Made by a program: the position numbers and the translations under genes | The notes under the pieces: model-generated | Database searches by the model: none | What the model was told of the DNA's origin: nothing | What the model saw: only the letters and a program-made list of their open reading frames with translations | Part shown: piece by piece, positions 23,593-35,400 of the stretch | How positions within the stretch are numbered: position 1 is the first letter of the stretch | Layout of the letters: every line of letters begins with the position of its first letter | Assembly (NCBI GenBank): GCA_021397835.1 | Contig: JAJFZO010000191.1 | Location: 3,291,001-3,355,000 of the forward strand | Origin: Moringa oleifera | Taxonomy: Eukaryota; Streptophyta; Magnoliopsida; Brassicales; Moringaceae | Length of the DNA stretch: 64,000 nt | Reading direction: 5' to 3'

Positions 23593-26500
23593 TTAAGGGT
23601 CATGAGTTTCCTTAAGCAACTCTCGCCTTAAGCCACCGCTGTTTGGCACAAATAGCCTACTGCCCTTGGCATACAGTAGGTCATTTTCCAGCCAATACTT
23701 TCGCACCAAGCCCTCGGAAACTTGTTGCTTAAGCTTCACATAATTCGAGTCCAAGTGAGACTGTTCTTTGACTCGATCACAAAACGTTGCTTGCACCGAA
23801 GACAACGCTGCCACATATGCTTCAACCACTTTTATACTTAAAGCATCCGCCACCTGATTCTGCCTACCAGGTTTATGCAGCCACAGAAAATCAAACTCAG
23901 CAAGGAACTCTTGCCAACGTGCTTGCTTGGGAGTCAACTTCTTCTGGGTCTTGAAGTAAGTGTTTGCTACGTTGTCTGTCACCACTGTGAACTTCGTACC
24001 CAGCAAGTAGTGCCTCCACACATCCAAGCAATGCACCACTGCAGCCATTTCTTTCTCATGAACCGAATACCTCTGCTCCGCATCCTTTAACTTCCGACTC
24101 TCGAAAGCAATGGGGTGCCCCTCTTGCACCAAGACCCCTCCAATGGCCCTATCCGAAGCATCAATTTGTACCTCAAAAGGTTTCTCGAAATCTGGTAAGG
24201 CCAGAATGGGCTTCGAAGACACTGCTGCCTTTAGCTTCTCGAAAGCATCCTGACACGCATCCGTCCAGCACCACACTTGCTCCTTCTTGAGCAGATCCGT
24301 CAAAGGGTTTACCTTCTTTGAGTACCCTTTGATGAATTTTCGATAGTAGTTGGCTAACCCAAGGAACGATCGCAAGTCAGAGATCTTCCTTGGCGTAGGC
24401 CAATCTACAATGGCCTCCACCTTTCGATCATCCATTCTGATTCGGCCCTTGCTGACCCAATGCCCCAAGAAATTCACTTCTTGACGGCAAAATTCGCACT
24501 TCTCTTTCTTGACATAGAGCTTGTATTTTCTTAACTTAGAAAAGACAGCCCTTAAGTGATTCACATGCTCAACTAGTGATTCACTATATACCACAATGTC
24601 ATCCAAGTAGACAACCACAAATTCATCCAAGAATTCATATAGCACATCGTTCATCAAATTGCAAAATGTGGCAGGAGCATTTGTTAAGCCAAAATGCATC
24701 ACGAGAAATTCATAAGACCCGTACCTGGTCACACCTGTTGTCTTTGGCTCATCCCCCGCCTTGATCCTTACTTGCCAATACCCAGATCGCAAGTCCAGCT
24801 TTGTGAAGTAGGATGCTTTGGACAATCGATCAAACAAGTCAGCCACATTCGGGACAGGATACTTGTTCTTCACTGTTACCTTGTTCAGTGCTCGATAGTC
24901 CACACACATCCTCAAGGATCCATCTTGCTTCTTTTGAAACAGAACCGGTGCACCATATGGAGCCTTTGAGGGTTGAATAAGGCCTGCTTGCAACAGTTCA
25001 TCGAGTTGCTTCCTCAACTCAACCAACTTTAATGGAGACATTCTGTAAGGAGCTTTAGCCGGTGGTCTAGCTCCTGGTTCCAACTCAATTTCATGGTCAA
25101 TTGCCCTCCTTGGTGGCAATTCTTTTGGTAACTCAGGGGGCATGGTGTCGGAGAAATCTTCCAAGACTTCCATCACCATGTCGGGTACTTCGACCCGCTG
25201 ATCAGGTTTGATCTCGATCAAGGCAGCCACATATGCTTGATCGCCCCTCTTTATCCCATTCTTGAATTGCTTGGCAGATTGCAATTCAATTCTTTTGTCT
25301 TTCGCTTGTTGTCTACTCTCCATGGCAGCAACGAAGCATGAATTTCCCTCATCGCCTATGAGCATCCCTCGAAGGTGTGGAATCACCAACACTTTGGCCA
25401 AGGCCAAAAACTCGATCCCCAATATCAAGTCGAAGTCATCGAAGGGTACCACAGTTAAGTTGCACTGCCCTAACCATTTGTCTACCTTCAAGTTGCATAC
25501 CACCGAGCCTAAGATAGGTTTCGCCTCCGAATTCACCGCTTTCAGCTTGGTGGAATTTTTCACAACTGTCAAACCCAACGAACCAGCCACACGTTGTGCC
25601 ACAAAGTTATTGGTAGCACCCGTGTCTACCATAGCTTGCACAGCTTTCCCATTGACTTGCACCATCACGTACATCAAGCCTTTGTATTGGACTTGACTGC
25701 CCGTCGTGATCGCATTCAATAGTTGGAGGGGGTTCACCCGTGATGGCCCTCCATTCGAGTTCTCCTCCTCCTCTTGCGCTATCAAAGCGTTTAGTTTCTC
25801 CCGCTTTAGGCACTCTCTAGCCATGTGTGGTCCACCACAAATGAAGCATCCCGTAGGATTCTTCCCTTTGTCTTGTGAAGGAGACTTGTCGCCACCCTTC
25901 CGATTTCCACCGTTGTCTTTCTTACCACCATTAGGCTTCTTGCCATCCTTTTGGCCAAAAGCCTTCTGGTTTTTCTTTCCGCCTTCATTTTTCTTCTTCC
26001 CACCTTGTGAATTGGACGCACCTGCATACTTGTAATCTACAAGCTTTTCTACAGTGGCAATTGCGCTTGGCAAGTCTCCCACGGCTTGCCTTCGTAACTC
26101 AGCCTGCGCCCAAGGCTGTAACCCATATAAGAAATTGAACATCTTATCCTCCTCGGACATATTTTTGATGTCCAGCAGCAAGGAGCTAAACTCCTTCACG
26201 TATTCCCGCACCGAACCTGAGTGCTTGAGCTTTTTAAGAGATTCCCTTGCAACCCAAGCAGTGTTGCAAGGAAGGAATTGATCCTTCAATTCCTTTTTCA
26301 ACACCTCCCACGTCTCAATCTTTGGCCTCCCCGCGCTAGCGTCGTCCTCCATTCGAGTTCGCCACCAGAGTTTTGCATCTCCTTGCAAATACATGCTGGT
26401 GATTGTCACCCGCTCTTCCTCTGGGATTCGGGCAGCTTTGAAGTACTGCTCAATATCCCACAGAAAGTTCTCAAGCTCCTTGGAGTTTCGACTACCATCG

Positions 26501-26826
26501 AAGGACTTTGGGTCGGGGACTTTGATTTTGGATGGGCCACCTTCTCCGTGCTTTAAGAGGTTCATCATTGCCCTCTTCAGCAAGGTGAGCTCATCTCTCA
26601 AATCTCTTTCCCCTTCCCTCACCGTGTCTGTCAAAGATACAATATCTTCCATGACAGATGCGAAGCGAACATCCACATCCCTTCGTATTTCCACCAACAC
26701 GTTCTGGGCCACCCTCAGCTGCTCTGTATGTTGTTCAGTTTGAACAGCAAGACTTACAGCATCATCTGCTTGAGGAGCACCCACGAAATCCTCCAGATGG
26801 GTCAGTCTTTCCCTTATCTCGTTCAT
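23593..26826 (-). CDS. gag-protease-RT-RNase H polyprotein
   Basis: An open frame of 1077 codons from the ATG at 26826. Order: capsid-type gag (~90-260), a Lys/Gly-rich linker, a short zinc knuckle of C-X2-C-X3-H-X4-C form (327-339), aspartic protease with DTGA (401-404), reverse transcriptase with YLDD (740-743), then RNase H with an IDASD motif. The frame ends at TAA 23595-23593, at the start of integrase. A longer reading to 26853 begins with TTG inside the primer-binding region and is not used. Gag and pol share one frame, as in many plant chromoviruses. Confidence 0.93.
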   Translation of the reverse strand: MNEIRERLTHLEDFVGAPQADDAVSLAVQTEQHTEQLRVAQNVLVEIRRDVDVRFASVMEDIVSLTDTVREGERDLRDELTLLKRAMMNLLKHGEGGPSKIKVPDPKSFDGSRNSKELENFLWDIEQYFKAARIPEEERVTITSMYLQGDAKLWWRTRMEDDASAGRPKIETWEVLKKELKDQFLPCNTAWVARESLKKLKHSGSVREYVKEFSSLLLDIKNMSEEDKMFNFLYGLQPWAQAELRRQAVGDLPSAIATVEKLVDYKYAGASNSQGGKKKNEGGKKNQKAFGQKDGKKPNGGKKDNGGNRKGGDKSPSQDKGKNPTGCFICGGPHMARECLKREKLNALIAQEEEENSNGGPSRVNPLQLLNAITTGSQVQYKGLMYVMVQVNGKAVQAMVDTGATNNFVAQRVAGSLGLTVVKNSTKLKAVNSEAKPILGSVVCNLKVDKWLGQCNLTVVPFDDFDLILGIEFLALAKVLVIPHLRGMLIGDEGNSCFVAAMESRQQAKDKRIELQSAKQFKNGIKRGDQAYVAALIEIKPDQRVEVPDMVMEVLEDFSDTMPPELPKELPPRRAIDHEIELEPGARPPAKAPYRMSPLKLVELRKQLDELLQAGLIQPSKAPYGAPVLFQKKQDGSLRMCVDYRALNKVTVKNKYPVPNVADLFDRLSKASYFTKLDLRSGYWQVRIKAGDEPKTTGVTRYGSYEFLVMHFGLTNAPATFCNLMNDVLYEFLDEFVVVYLDDIVVYSESLVEHVNHLRAVFSKLRKYKLYVKKEKCEFCRQEVNFLGHWVSKGRIRMDDRKVEAIVDWPTPRKISDLRSFLGLANYYRKFIKGYSKKVNPLTDLLKKEQVWCWTDACQDAFEKLKAAVSSKPILALPDFEKPFEVQIDASDRAIGGVLVQEGHPIAFESRKLKDAEQRYSVHEKEMAAVVHCLDVWRHYLLGTKFTVVTDNVANTYFKTQKKLTPKQARWQEFLAEFDFLWLHKPGRQNQVADALSIKVVEAYVAALSSVQATFCDRVKEQSHLDSNYVKLKQQVSEGLVRKYWLENDLLYAKGSRLFVPNSGGLRRELLKETHDP

Positions 26827-26856
26827 CGCAACTAACCACAGTTGCCAACACAACCT

Positions 26857-26869
26857 GGCTCTGATACCA
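26857..26869 (-). promoter_or_regulatory. Primer-binding site (initiator-Met tRNA type)
   Basis: TGGTATCAGAGCC on the minus strand lies 3 nt inside the 5' LTR end. It is complementary to the 3' end of plant initiator-methionine tRNA. Confidence 0.9.
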
Positions 26870-26872
26870 AAT

Positions 26873-27669
26873 TGTCACACGATTGAGCTCTAAGCTCGAA
26901 TTTTCACCGAGTGATGGCACGAGTAACACCCAACTCGTCAGCCAATCCGCCACGAATGCCCTCAGTCTCAAGTGAGCTTTATGCTGGAAGCACACACCCA
27001 CGCACACAAGAGAGAATGAAAGAGAGACACAAGTGTTTACGGGAACCAATCCCAACCTTTTTCACTAATGAATAAGGATTTACACTCTAACGCAGCAGGA
27101 CATCACCCCCTTGATGACTCTGCCTCTGGGTTTATATAGCCTACAAAACTTGGCAGTTGACACCCCCAACTGCCCTAGGGTAATGGGGTTTCATCCCCAC
27201 AAAACCAGCCCTACATGCAGCTTTGACTCCAGCCCCTTGCGACAAGTGTCCCACTCCCTTGCAAGTGCTTGGTAACCACTGGTAACTGCTGTCAACTGTT
27301 GCAAACTGCTGGAAACTGCTGCCAGCTTCATGGGCTAAGCCCATCAAGTGCACCCCGAGTGCCTCGTGCTCGTTTGCGTACCCGATAAGGTGCTAACGCG
27401 AGCCCGTGTCTGTTTTTCTGCCAGTGTTCTGCTCACTCGCTGCCCAGGTGCCCTGCACCATGTCCAGTCCTCATGAGCCATCTCTTTATTACTCACGCAT
27501 CAAGGACTTGACCGATAGCCATCGCGAGTGGGCTGCTCCCGTGAGCAGACCCAAGCAGGTGTCAACACTCGCTTGTGATGCTTCCCATGGCATTACTTGG
27601 GCTGGAGCCCCGATGAGCATCCCATGTCTTCATCGTGCCACCACGCCACTGCTATGTAAGGGGCTTACA
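26873..27669 (-). repeat. 5' LTR (797 bp)
   Basis: Right LTR in + coordinates, with termini TGT...ACA. It carries a TATATAG word at about 27133 that could be the element's TATA box on the complementary reading. About 18 substitutions separate it from the 3' LTR. Confidence 0.95.
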
Positions 27670-27674
27670 GCCAT
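27670..27674. repeat. Target-site duplication, right copy
   Basis: GCCAT, identical to 21464-21468. Confidence 0.93.
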
Positions 27675-27972
27675 GCATATAAGAACCCATCAAACAGAAT
27701 CTCTTGTGATCAAATTAGATGGTGTTTAAGTTTTAACAATTCTATTTATGACGCTGAAGTGAGTTACCTCCTAGGCTTAATTTCACAAATGAAAATTGCA
27801 GTGCAATAACTTTGTGATTCTCAATGAATCTTCCAAGCAAAATGACTAGCACTAAATGTCACACGCAATGGAGAGATTTCAGGTTCATACTGTAAAATTT
27901 AACTATCATCATATGGGAAACTACATTACTACACAACAGGAAGTACAACAGGAATTTATCAAGAGCTATGGC

Positions 27973-30900
27973 TCAGGTCCTCTTGATCTTTGAAAAAGTA
28001 CCAATCTCAGAGAAGTATGTACTTTGAGTTCCACTGCCAAGCTGGTGTGCATGAGCCTGAGGGTTTGAGAGCTCTATCCCCTGAGAAAGAAAGAAAATTT
28101 GTTATATTTGACAACAACTTTGAAATTTTAGTTCGTGCGTATTGTAGCACAGAGCACAGATCCGCAAACTTCATGTTCAAAGAATTTATGAACCCTATTA
28201 GGACCTCAGTTGTGCCATGCTACTCTAATCAAGGAAATCAATGAAAGCTTTTTTCCAAATGGTCTCCTAGACCCTTTTGCCCTGATCCCGCGGTTCTGTA
28301 GCTATGATTTTATGAAATCAAATCTTTGAACAGCAAAGAATCAAGAATATAAAGATTCTGGTCATTCTGCTTCTGCAGAGAATAAAAGCAATCCTTCTAA
28401 GCTATAGACATAATTCAAGTTGGATGCCAATTTTCACTTGATTGGTATGCGTTCTTTCTCAGGCTGGCTAGAAGATGGCAAAACAAAGTTCCTAGATCTA
28501 ATGACCTTGTTAAAACTAACCAAATATTTTTCAAAAATATAAATGCCATGTGAGTCAAAACACTCAAAATAAGGCCAAACTAATATAAATCTCAACTTCT
28601 TGCACAAGGTTGATTGTCAAACATAAAAGCTTCTTTATTGATTTAACTAACTCATCAACCTACATGCCGCTGATAAGCTCTGCATACCCTTTTTCTCTTC
28701 AGTTTTTTTTTTTTTTTTCCCCTCTTTATAAAATGGTTACAATTTATGCATACAAACGCATGGAAGCTGCTGTAGAATACAATATTGCCCACTTGCAGCC
28801 AAGGTAACAAGAAAAATATATACCTGCACAGGAGTAAAGGCAAGACTTGAAGTCAGTCCAGAGGTGGCACCACTGCTTCCATACTGCTTTTCCTTGAACC
28901 TAAAAACAACATAGACAATTTCAAGGGCAAGGTTAAGACAGATTCAATAACCAGCATGAATTAGGCAGATCCTAGTTGGATAATACTTGTGCCAAATTTT
29001 ATGAGCTTGTCAAAGTAGCAGCTTTTAAAGAAGTCAAAGCCAAGATATAAAACTTACTTCTTAGCAACTTTAGCAGAAAGTTTGCTCTGAACATGTGATA
29101 CACGGAGTTTGTTACTTCCAGCTTGGCCAAGCATTCCATAGCCTTCGCCTAAGCCATCACCTATAATCAAGAAGCATGTAAGGAGTAAGAAAGGAGCTCG
29201 TCTATATTCTTACTTCACAATCTCATTCTTTCAGTCTCTCTCTGAAGGAACAAGTTAACAAACGAAACTGCTAGCAAGCAAAGCATACAAAATGAAAGAA
29301 AATGACACCTCATCTATCTGCGAATATACAATCAATGAAATGAAACAAAGCAGCACTTGTGGACAGAAAAAGGGAAAACCAATTAAGCACCAACCACTTT
29401 TTTTTTTAATTTTTTATTGCAACAAAGCAATGGAGCAGAAGAAAATTATATATTGGGAATCTTAAGAGAGTGAAAATTTTACCTAAAGAACTCTCTTCAG
29501 GTACACCGAACTGCATCCTATTGGCCAGCTTCCTCATGTCTGTTATTGCATATCTGGGGAACAAAAAAACAGTTAAAAGGAAAGAAATGTCAGCGAATGC
29601 ACAAAGAGATCCTCAGGCCAAAATAGAATAGCTGGTACAAAATAACTGAATACCTTTCTTTCATCTTTCTTAAGCGACGCCCACCTCTCTTCTTTTTAGG
29701 CTCAGAATCAGGAACCGGAAGTGGTTTAGGTTGCTTTGCAGGTGGGGGCTCTTGCCACTTCTCAATCTTCTTACGAATCTCTTCGCGGAAGGCTCTTCCT
29801 GTGCTTCCTGATGGATCTCCCCTAGTAGAATCTACTCGTGCTGCTAGTGTTGACTTTGAAGCCAAGAGTCGGCAAGCACGCATCCTCAAAGCAGGGGGTG
29901 TAGTTTGGAAAATCTCTGTCTGCTCAAGATAACCAACATGGAATTGTGATGTTGCAGTAGAAAACCCTGCAAGGGTCTTTTTCTTGCTACCAAGAAGCTG
30001 AACATTACAAGCAGGTATCTTAGCCAATGTTGCAAGGCCACCAGCAGTCCCCATAAGTTTGGCAGCAACAGCACTTCCAACAATAGCAGAAAGATTTGGT
30101 GCAATATATCCCATTCTACTTTCCACAAAGTCAAGGACCTTTTTCTTATCTAAATCAAGAGCAAGAGCTCGATCACATGCATCAATAGTTTTTTGAAGCA
30201 CATCCTCTGGAAGTGGCTTCCCGCTTGTAGTTGAGGCTGTAACCGAAACAACCATAATAATGGCTGATGGTAAAAGCCCTTCGAGATCAACAAGGGTTAA
30301 ATCCATCTCATTACCAATTTTTTTCACAACACGAGCATAATCAATTGGGTGATGCACAAGTGATTCAAGCTCTGGAAATTTCAGTCGGTACTTGTCACGA
30401 ATAAAATTGTGGATAATAACTATTTCATTCTCAATATCAACAGACAGTGCATTGCAATCCACAATCAACTGGTATTCAGGATCATGCTCCAAGACTATTC
30501 CTTGATGCGATACATCAGAACCCTTTTGAAGGGCATCCTCCACTTTCTGTTATTCAGACAAATATACTAACTATTACTCCCCGTCAATGTGCACATCACA
30601 TAAAAAAAAAAAGCATGAAAACCTATCTTTTTAATGAACTCAAAATAAGAAATGTACTAACCTGCATTATATCAATATATCTCTGTGTCTTCTGCAGTTT
30701 AGAAACACTGTCCAGATCATCATAATTAAGAGCTTCTATGTCTGCCATGTCCACATCATCATCTTCCTCTACGTTCCCAACGTCAGCGTTTTCCTCCTAA
30801 AGCAAGATATAGACACAGCTTTATGATTTGAAGGATAAGAGATATAAATTTCCTCCTGTAAGGGAAAAGGAAAAAAAGAAAGGAAGGAAAGGAAGAATAT

Positions 30901-32126
30901 CTGCCTGGGGAAAATCAGTAAAATGCCCAAATAACTGACAGACGAGATTAACAAGAGACCTCAGAGAAATAAATAGAATTACACGGTTTCCACAAAGAAA
31001 AAAACCAACTAAATAATAGAAAATAAATTGAGAGAAGAGAAATCTACTCACAAAGTTATTGGCATCATTGTCAGATAACTCATCCAGGTCTGCAAGGAAT
31101 GAATCAGCAAGTGTTGCCTGCACCAGACATCCGAGAGATGACAATCAGTCCGTAAATACACATAGCAACAATTACCAATCATGAAGTACAATATAATATT
31201 CAGTATTTAGTAACAAAATTCACATTTCCCAAAAACAATGGAACAACGGAGTAAGATTCCATCTGCCAACTGAGAAGAACAAGATCTCCATCACCAATCT
31301 TCATGATGCTAAACCATAAAAATCAATATTACACCATATAGAATTTAAATTTTAGAAACTAATGGTGGATCATCATGCACACCTCTAAAGTCCCAACTTG
31401 ATGGAATAACTGAGACATGCAGAATATTTAGCCACTTAAATAACATTACTTTCCAAATGCTTAAGTAACTCTAGTGCAAACATGAACAAGCCAAATGACA
31501 CAAGCTCGTTCAATGTTGGTATGCCTAAAGTTCCATTTTCACTACCTATTTTGTCTAACACAACAGCTCATTATTTACCCAGATATTGCAGCAACACATA
31601 CCAATCATAGTAACATTTAGGACATAAAGCAAAATACCATAGTATCATCTTCTCCTATATGCAAATTCCTTGAGGCCAAACTACATAAAAATCCAAAATA
31701 AGTCTTACATTCATTAAAACTCTGGATTACTTCTTAGTTCAGAATGTGACGCTAATCCACATTACATTACATCAATAAAATGATCGCTACTAAAGTCTCC
31801 ATAAATTTGAAATTTCTTATGCAATTAATAGGATAAAATCTAAATATTAGAACTGTCTCATTCACAAACATGAAATTTAATTAGATGTTCATAATTTTCA
31901 AATATCCCAGTATTACATGCTAAAGTTTCTGTGAGGAGTGCATAAAAAAATAATTAAATGCTTAAAATAATTCAATTTTCAAACTCAATAACGCCAACTT
32001 AATAACAAAAACTTCACAGTGAATGGTTCTCCAAGAAAAAACCAGCATAATACTATCAATTTAAATCAAAAGACATAATTTGCACAAATAATGATGACAT
32101 AACAACAAAATCATAAATCTAACCAT
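27973..32126 (-). CDS. PRP31: Pre-mRNA-processing factor 31 (U4/U6 snRNP protein)
   Basis: Exons: 32126-32124 (ATG only), 31117-31052, 30796-30662, 30546-29654, 29553-29483, 29160-29058, 28899-28824, 28080-27973, totalling 484 residues against 485 in Arabidopsis. PRP31 bridges U4/U6 and U5 in the tri-snRNP. Visible parts: an acidic N-terminus, the NOP domain in the 893-bp exon (SVDIENEIV, HHPIDYARVVKKIGNE, APNLSAIVGS, KLMGTAGGL), then the basic PKKKRGGRRLRKMKERY stretch and the Prp31 C-terminal domain ending FSKIKRT. All internal phases agree. The start is inferred: exon 2 opens at Ala2 (ATLADSFLADLDE), and the best candidate ATG followed by GT is at 32126, which leaves a ~1-kb intron after the start codon. 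Confidence 0.93.
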
Positions 32127-32429
32127 CGCTTAAGCTCGAGCGACGAGTCCAAAGGAAACAATGATCTCCTGGAGACAGACAAGGCAATCGAGTCCCTAAC
32201 TTTCTCCAATACCCCAAAAACGAGTTGAAACCCTAATTGGACAATTGACGTCGAAGAGAATAGAGACTATTAGTACTAACTGGAGCACGAAACGCTGGAC
32301 ACAGACAAACAAGGAGCCAAACCGACTCAATCAGTCACCGAACCAATGCCTATAGAACTGGAGAGGTTCTTCTGTATGGTTTCTTCCCTGGTTTCCTTAT
32401 TTTTCGAATTTCCTCTTTGCTCATCTCTG

Positions 32430-35400
32430 TCACTATGACAGTATTGAGGTCCAGACTTTGACATGGGCTCACGGAACACCTCGTCGTTGTGCTCCTGGGC
32501 TTAACGGTTGACGCAGCTGGTTTAAATCTCGAAGCCCATGTTTATTGAAACCTTCATAAAATCTAAGATAATTACTGCATAAAAAATAATAACAACAAAT
32601 TAATTTTATTTAAATATATAAAAATAGTTATTAAACGGTGCAAAGGGAGGACAAGTAATCAGTTGAGTCTGCTCAGAGCTTTTAATAAAATATTAAATAA
32701 ATATTTTATGATTTATTATATTGATTAATTAATTAATAATTTTATTACATTATCACGCCTTATTATTTTATTATAAATTTAATATAACTTAAATTAATAA
32801 ATTATCTATATTTAATAAAACAAATTTTTTAAAAAATTATTTAAAAAATATTTTAAAAACTATTTGATAAAAATAAAACAAGTAAAAATTATAAATTTTT
32901 TACTTATTTATGACCGTCCGTGTACTTTTATTTTTGAACTGCTATTGCCAAAAATTTAATCTCAAACTTATGAGGTTGTAGTAAATATTTTGAAAAATAA
33001 AAATCAAAGTTAGGTATAACATTAATATATAGAAAAAATAATTATAAATTTTTAAAAAATATTTTTTGATTATTATCTAAGTTAAAAGGTAAACATCAAA
33101 TAAAATATTGAGATTTATTATTTTTCTTCAAAAAAAATTTTGAATTGATTTTATTTAAATTAAATTTTAATTTAAATTGATTATGAAAAATAAAAACATT
33201 TTCATCATTAAAATGTTTAAAGAATGACTCATATAAATTTTACAATTCATGTCAAGTTCATCTTGTAATTTTGAATAATTTTTAATAGTACAAATTGTTT
33301 TAAAAATATATTTTTAATATTAAAAAATTTTAATTATTTTAACAGTGACATAAATATTTAAAATTTTAACTCAAAATTTGTTGTAAAAAATTAATTTAAA
33401 TATTTTTAATTTCAGAAAAAAATTAATAAAATTTAATTTGATTATATCAATATTTTATTTTTAAAAATTTTAAAAACAAAAATTTATTTAAAAAAATAAA
33501 TATCATAATTTTATAGTACATGTACCTTAAGTTAAATTATATTTCCAATAGAATTGGTTGCTTGACTCTATTCTTTCATATCTTTAGAATGTACCGTTGA
33601 TATGAAATTAATATTTAAAATTTTTAATTTTTTTGTAAAATAAGTTATTGGATTTCTTTTCACTTCTGTTGTTTTTCAAAAATTATTTTTAATATTCAAA
33701 AATTTTAAAAAATTTTATGATGATAATTTGATTATTTAAAATTTTAACTCAAATTTATAGTAAAAATCTCAATTTAAATTTTTTTAATTTTCATTTTTTT
33801 GATAAAATTTAATTTGATTAGATCAAGATTTATTGTAAAAAAATAAAAAATATATTTTAAAAAATAAATATCATAAATTTATATTACTTGTGCCCTAAGT
33901 TAAATTATATTTCAAAAACAATTGATTCCTTGACAATGTGCTTTCATACCTTTGGAATATAAAAAGTAAACATTTTAAATATTTATTTCTCTTGTAAAAA
34001 TAATTTTTTATTAGTTTTTTTATTAAAAATATTTGTAATATTCAAAAATTTAATTTTTTGTAACTGTAATTTGAATATTTAAAATTTTAACTCAAATTTT
34101 ATTGTAAAAAATTCCAATTTAAATATAGTTGATTTTTCAATATTTTGGAAATTTTTAATTTGATTAGATTAAAATCTATTTTAAAAATTTTAAATAAAAA
34201 TTAGTTTGAAAAATAAATATAATAATTTTTTAAAGAAGTGTATCCTAATTTAAATTATATTTGAAAAAGAATTGATTCCCTTATTATATTCTTTCATGCC
34301 TTTGGAATATATGGTTGTCGAAAAAGTAAATATTTAAAATATTTATTTTTTTATACAAAATAAGCTATTAAGTTTTTTTTTTTTTTACTTGCTTTATCGT
34401 ACAGTTATAGTTAAAGAGCGTTGATTACAAATGATGAGTCATCGATCTCTTCACACCAATTAGAGCTCAATCATTTGTTGCAAATGATAATTACATGCCG
34501 ACCACCAAACCAAAATTAAAAAAAGAAAAAAAGAAACTGAGATTACAGATCTGGATGGAGATTGGGAAAGAGATGTGTGATGGGACCATGATTGGTCGGC
34601 GTCATAAAAAGCAACCTATAAAAGCTGCAGCGAAAGGAACCTTCGCCGGACCCTATTCCCCCCAAAACACTTCCGTTTTCACTTTTCTTTCCATTTTGGA
34701 CTATTCTGTCCCTCTTTTTTATTTAATTAATTTATTAAAATACAATTATGAGACATATAAGAAATTAATATATCTTAATATTTTTTACTTATTATAAATA
34801 TAATTTAAAATTACAAAATATTTTAAATATATGATGTTTAGAATAAAAATAATAAATATAGTATAAACTCTGAAGAAATATTTTGTTTTAATTTTTATTT
34901 GAAATTTCAAAACCTATCTAAATAGGTTCAATGAGAAATAATTAAATTTTATTTTATTTAAAAATTAAAAAATCATAAATATTCAAAATAAAAAACTTTT
35001 TCTACAAATTTGGATATAAAATTTTTTATAAATATAAAAAAATTCAAGTTACCATCACAATAAAAATTTTGAAATCTTCTAAGTACTAAAAATATTTTTT
35101 TATTTTAAAAATTTTATAATAAATAATTTATGAATTAAAATTTATTTAAAGTTAAGGGATTGATTAAATTATTTAAAATCAAAAATAAATATTTTTGAGT
35201 TAAAAATTATTTAAAATTAAAAAATTGACTGCTGTTGATTTTTGGTCCAGAGAGCTCTTTTTCAGCAACCAAACCCTTCCTTCTAAAGTCTTTCTCCTTT
35301 AATAGCGGTCCAAACTCAACTGCTCCCTCTTGAGCCTCATGCGCCTTCGTTCTCGCGATCTCCTCGTCTTTGTTCAACTGCTCTCCTGACATTCTTCACG

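Larger units (their letters stand above)
21469..27669 (-). mobile_element. Full-length Ty3/gypsy LTR retrotransposon (chromovirus type)
   Basis: 6201-bp element read on the minus strand, complete from LTR to LTR. It has 5-bp target duplications, TGT...ACA LTR ends, a primer-binding site for initiator-Met tRNA, one long gag-pol frame in the order gag, protease, RT, RNase H, integrase, chromodomain, and a purine tract before the 3' LTR. RT before integrase makes it Ty3/gypsy; the C-terminal chromodomain makes it a chromovirus. The Galadriel lineage is my best guess from the integrase tail and is not certain. Two in-frame stops interrupt the frame, so this copy is unlikely to be autonomous. It lies between ALDH and PRP31, about 300 bp past the PRP31 stop. 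Confidence 0.95.

Noticed and set aside
27990..28244. Plus-strand ORF of 84 codons
   Set aside because: It is antisense to the last exon and intron of PRP31.
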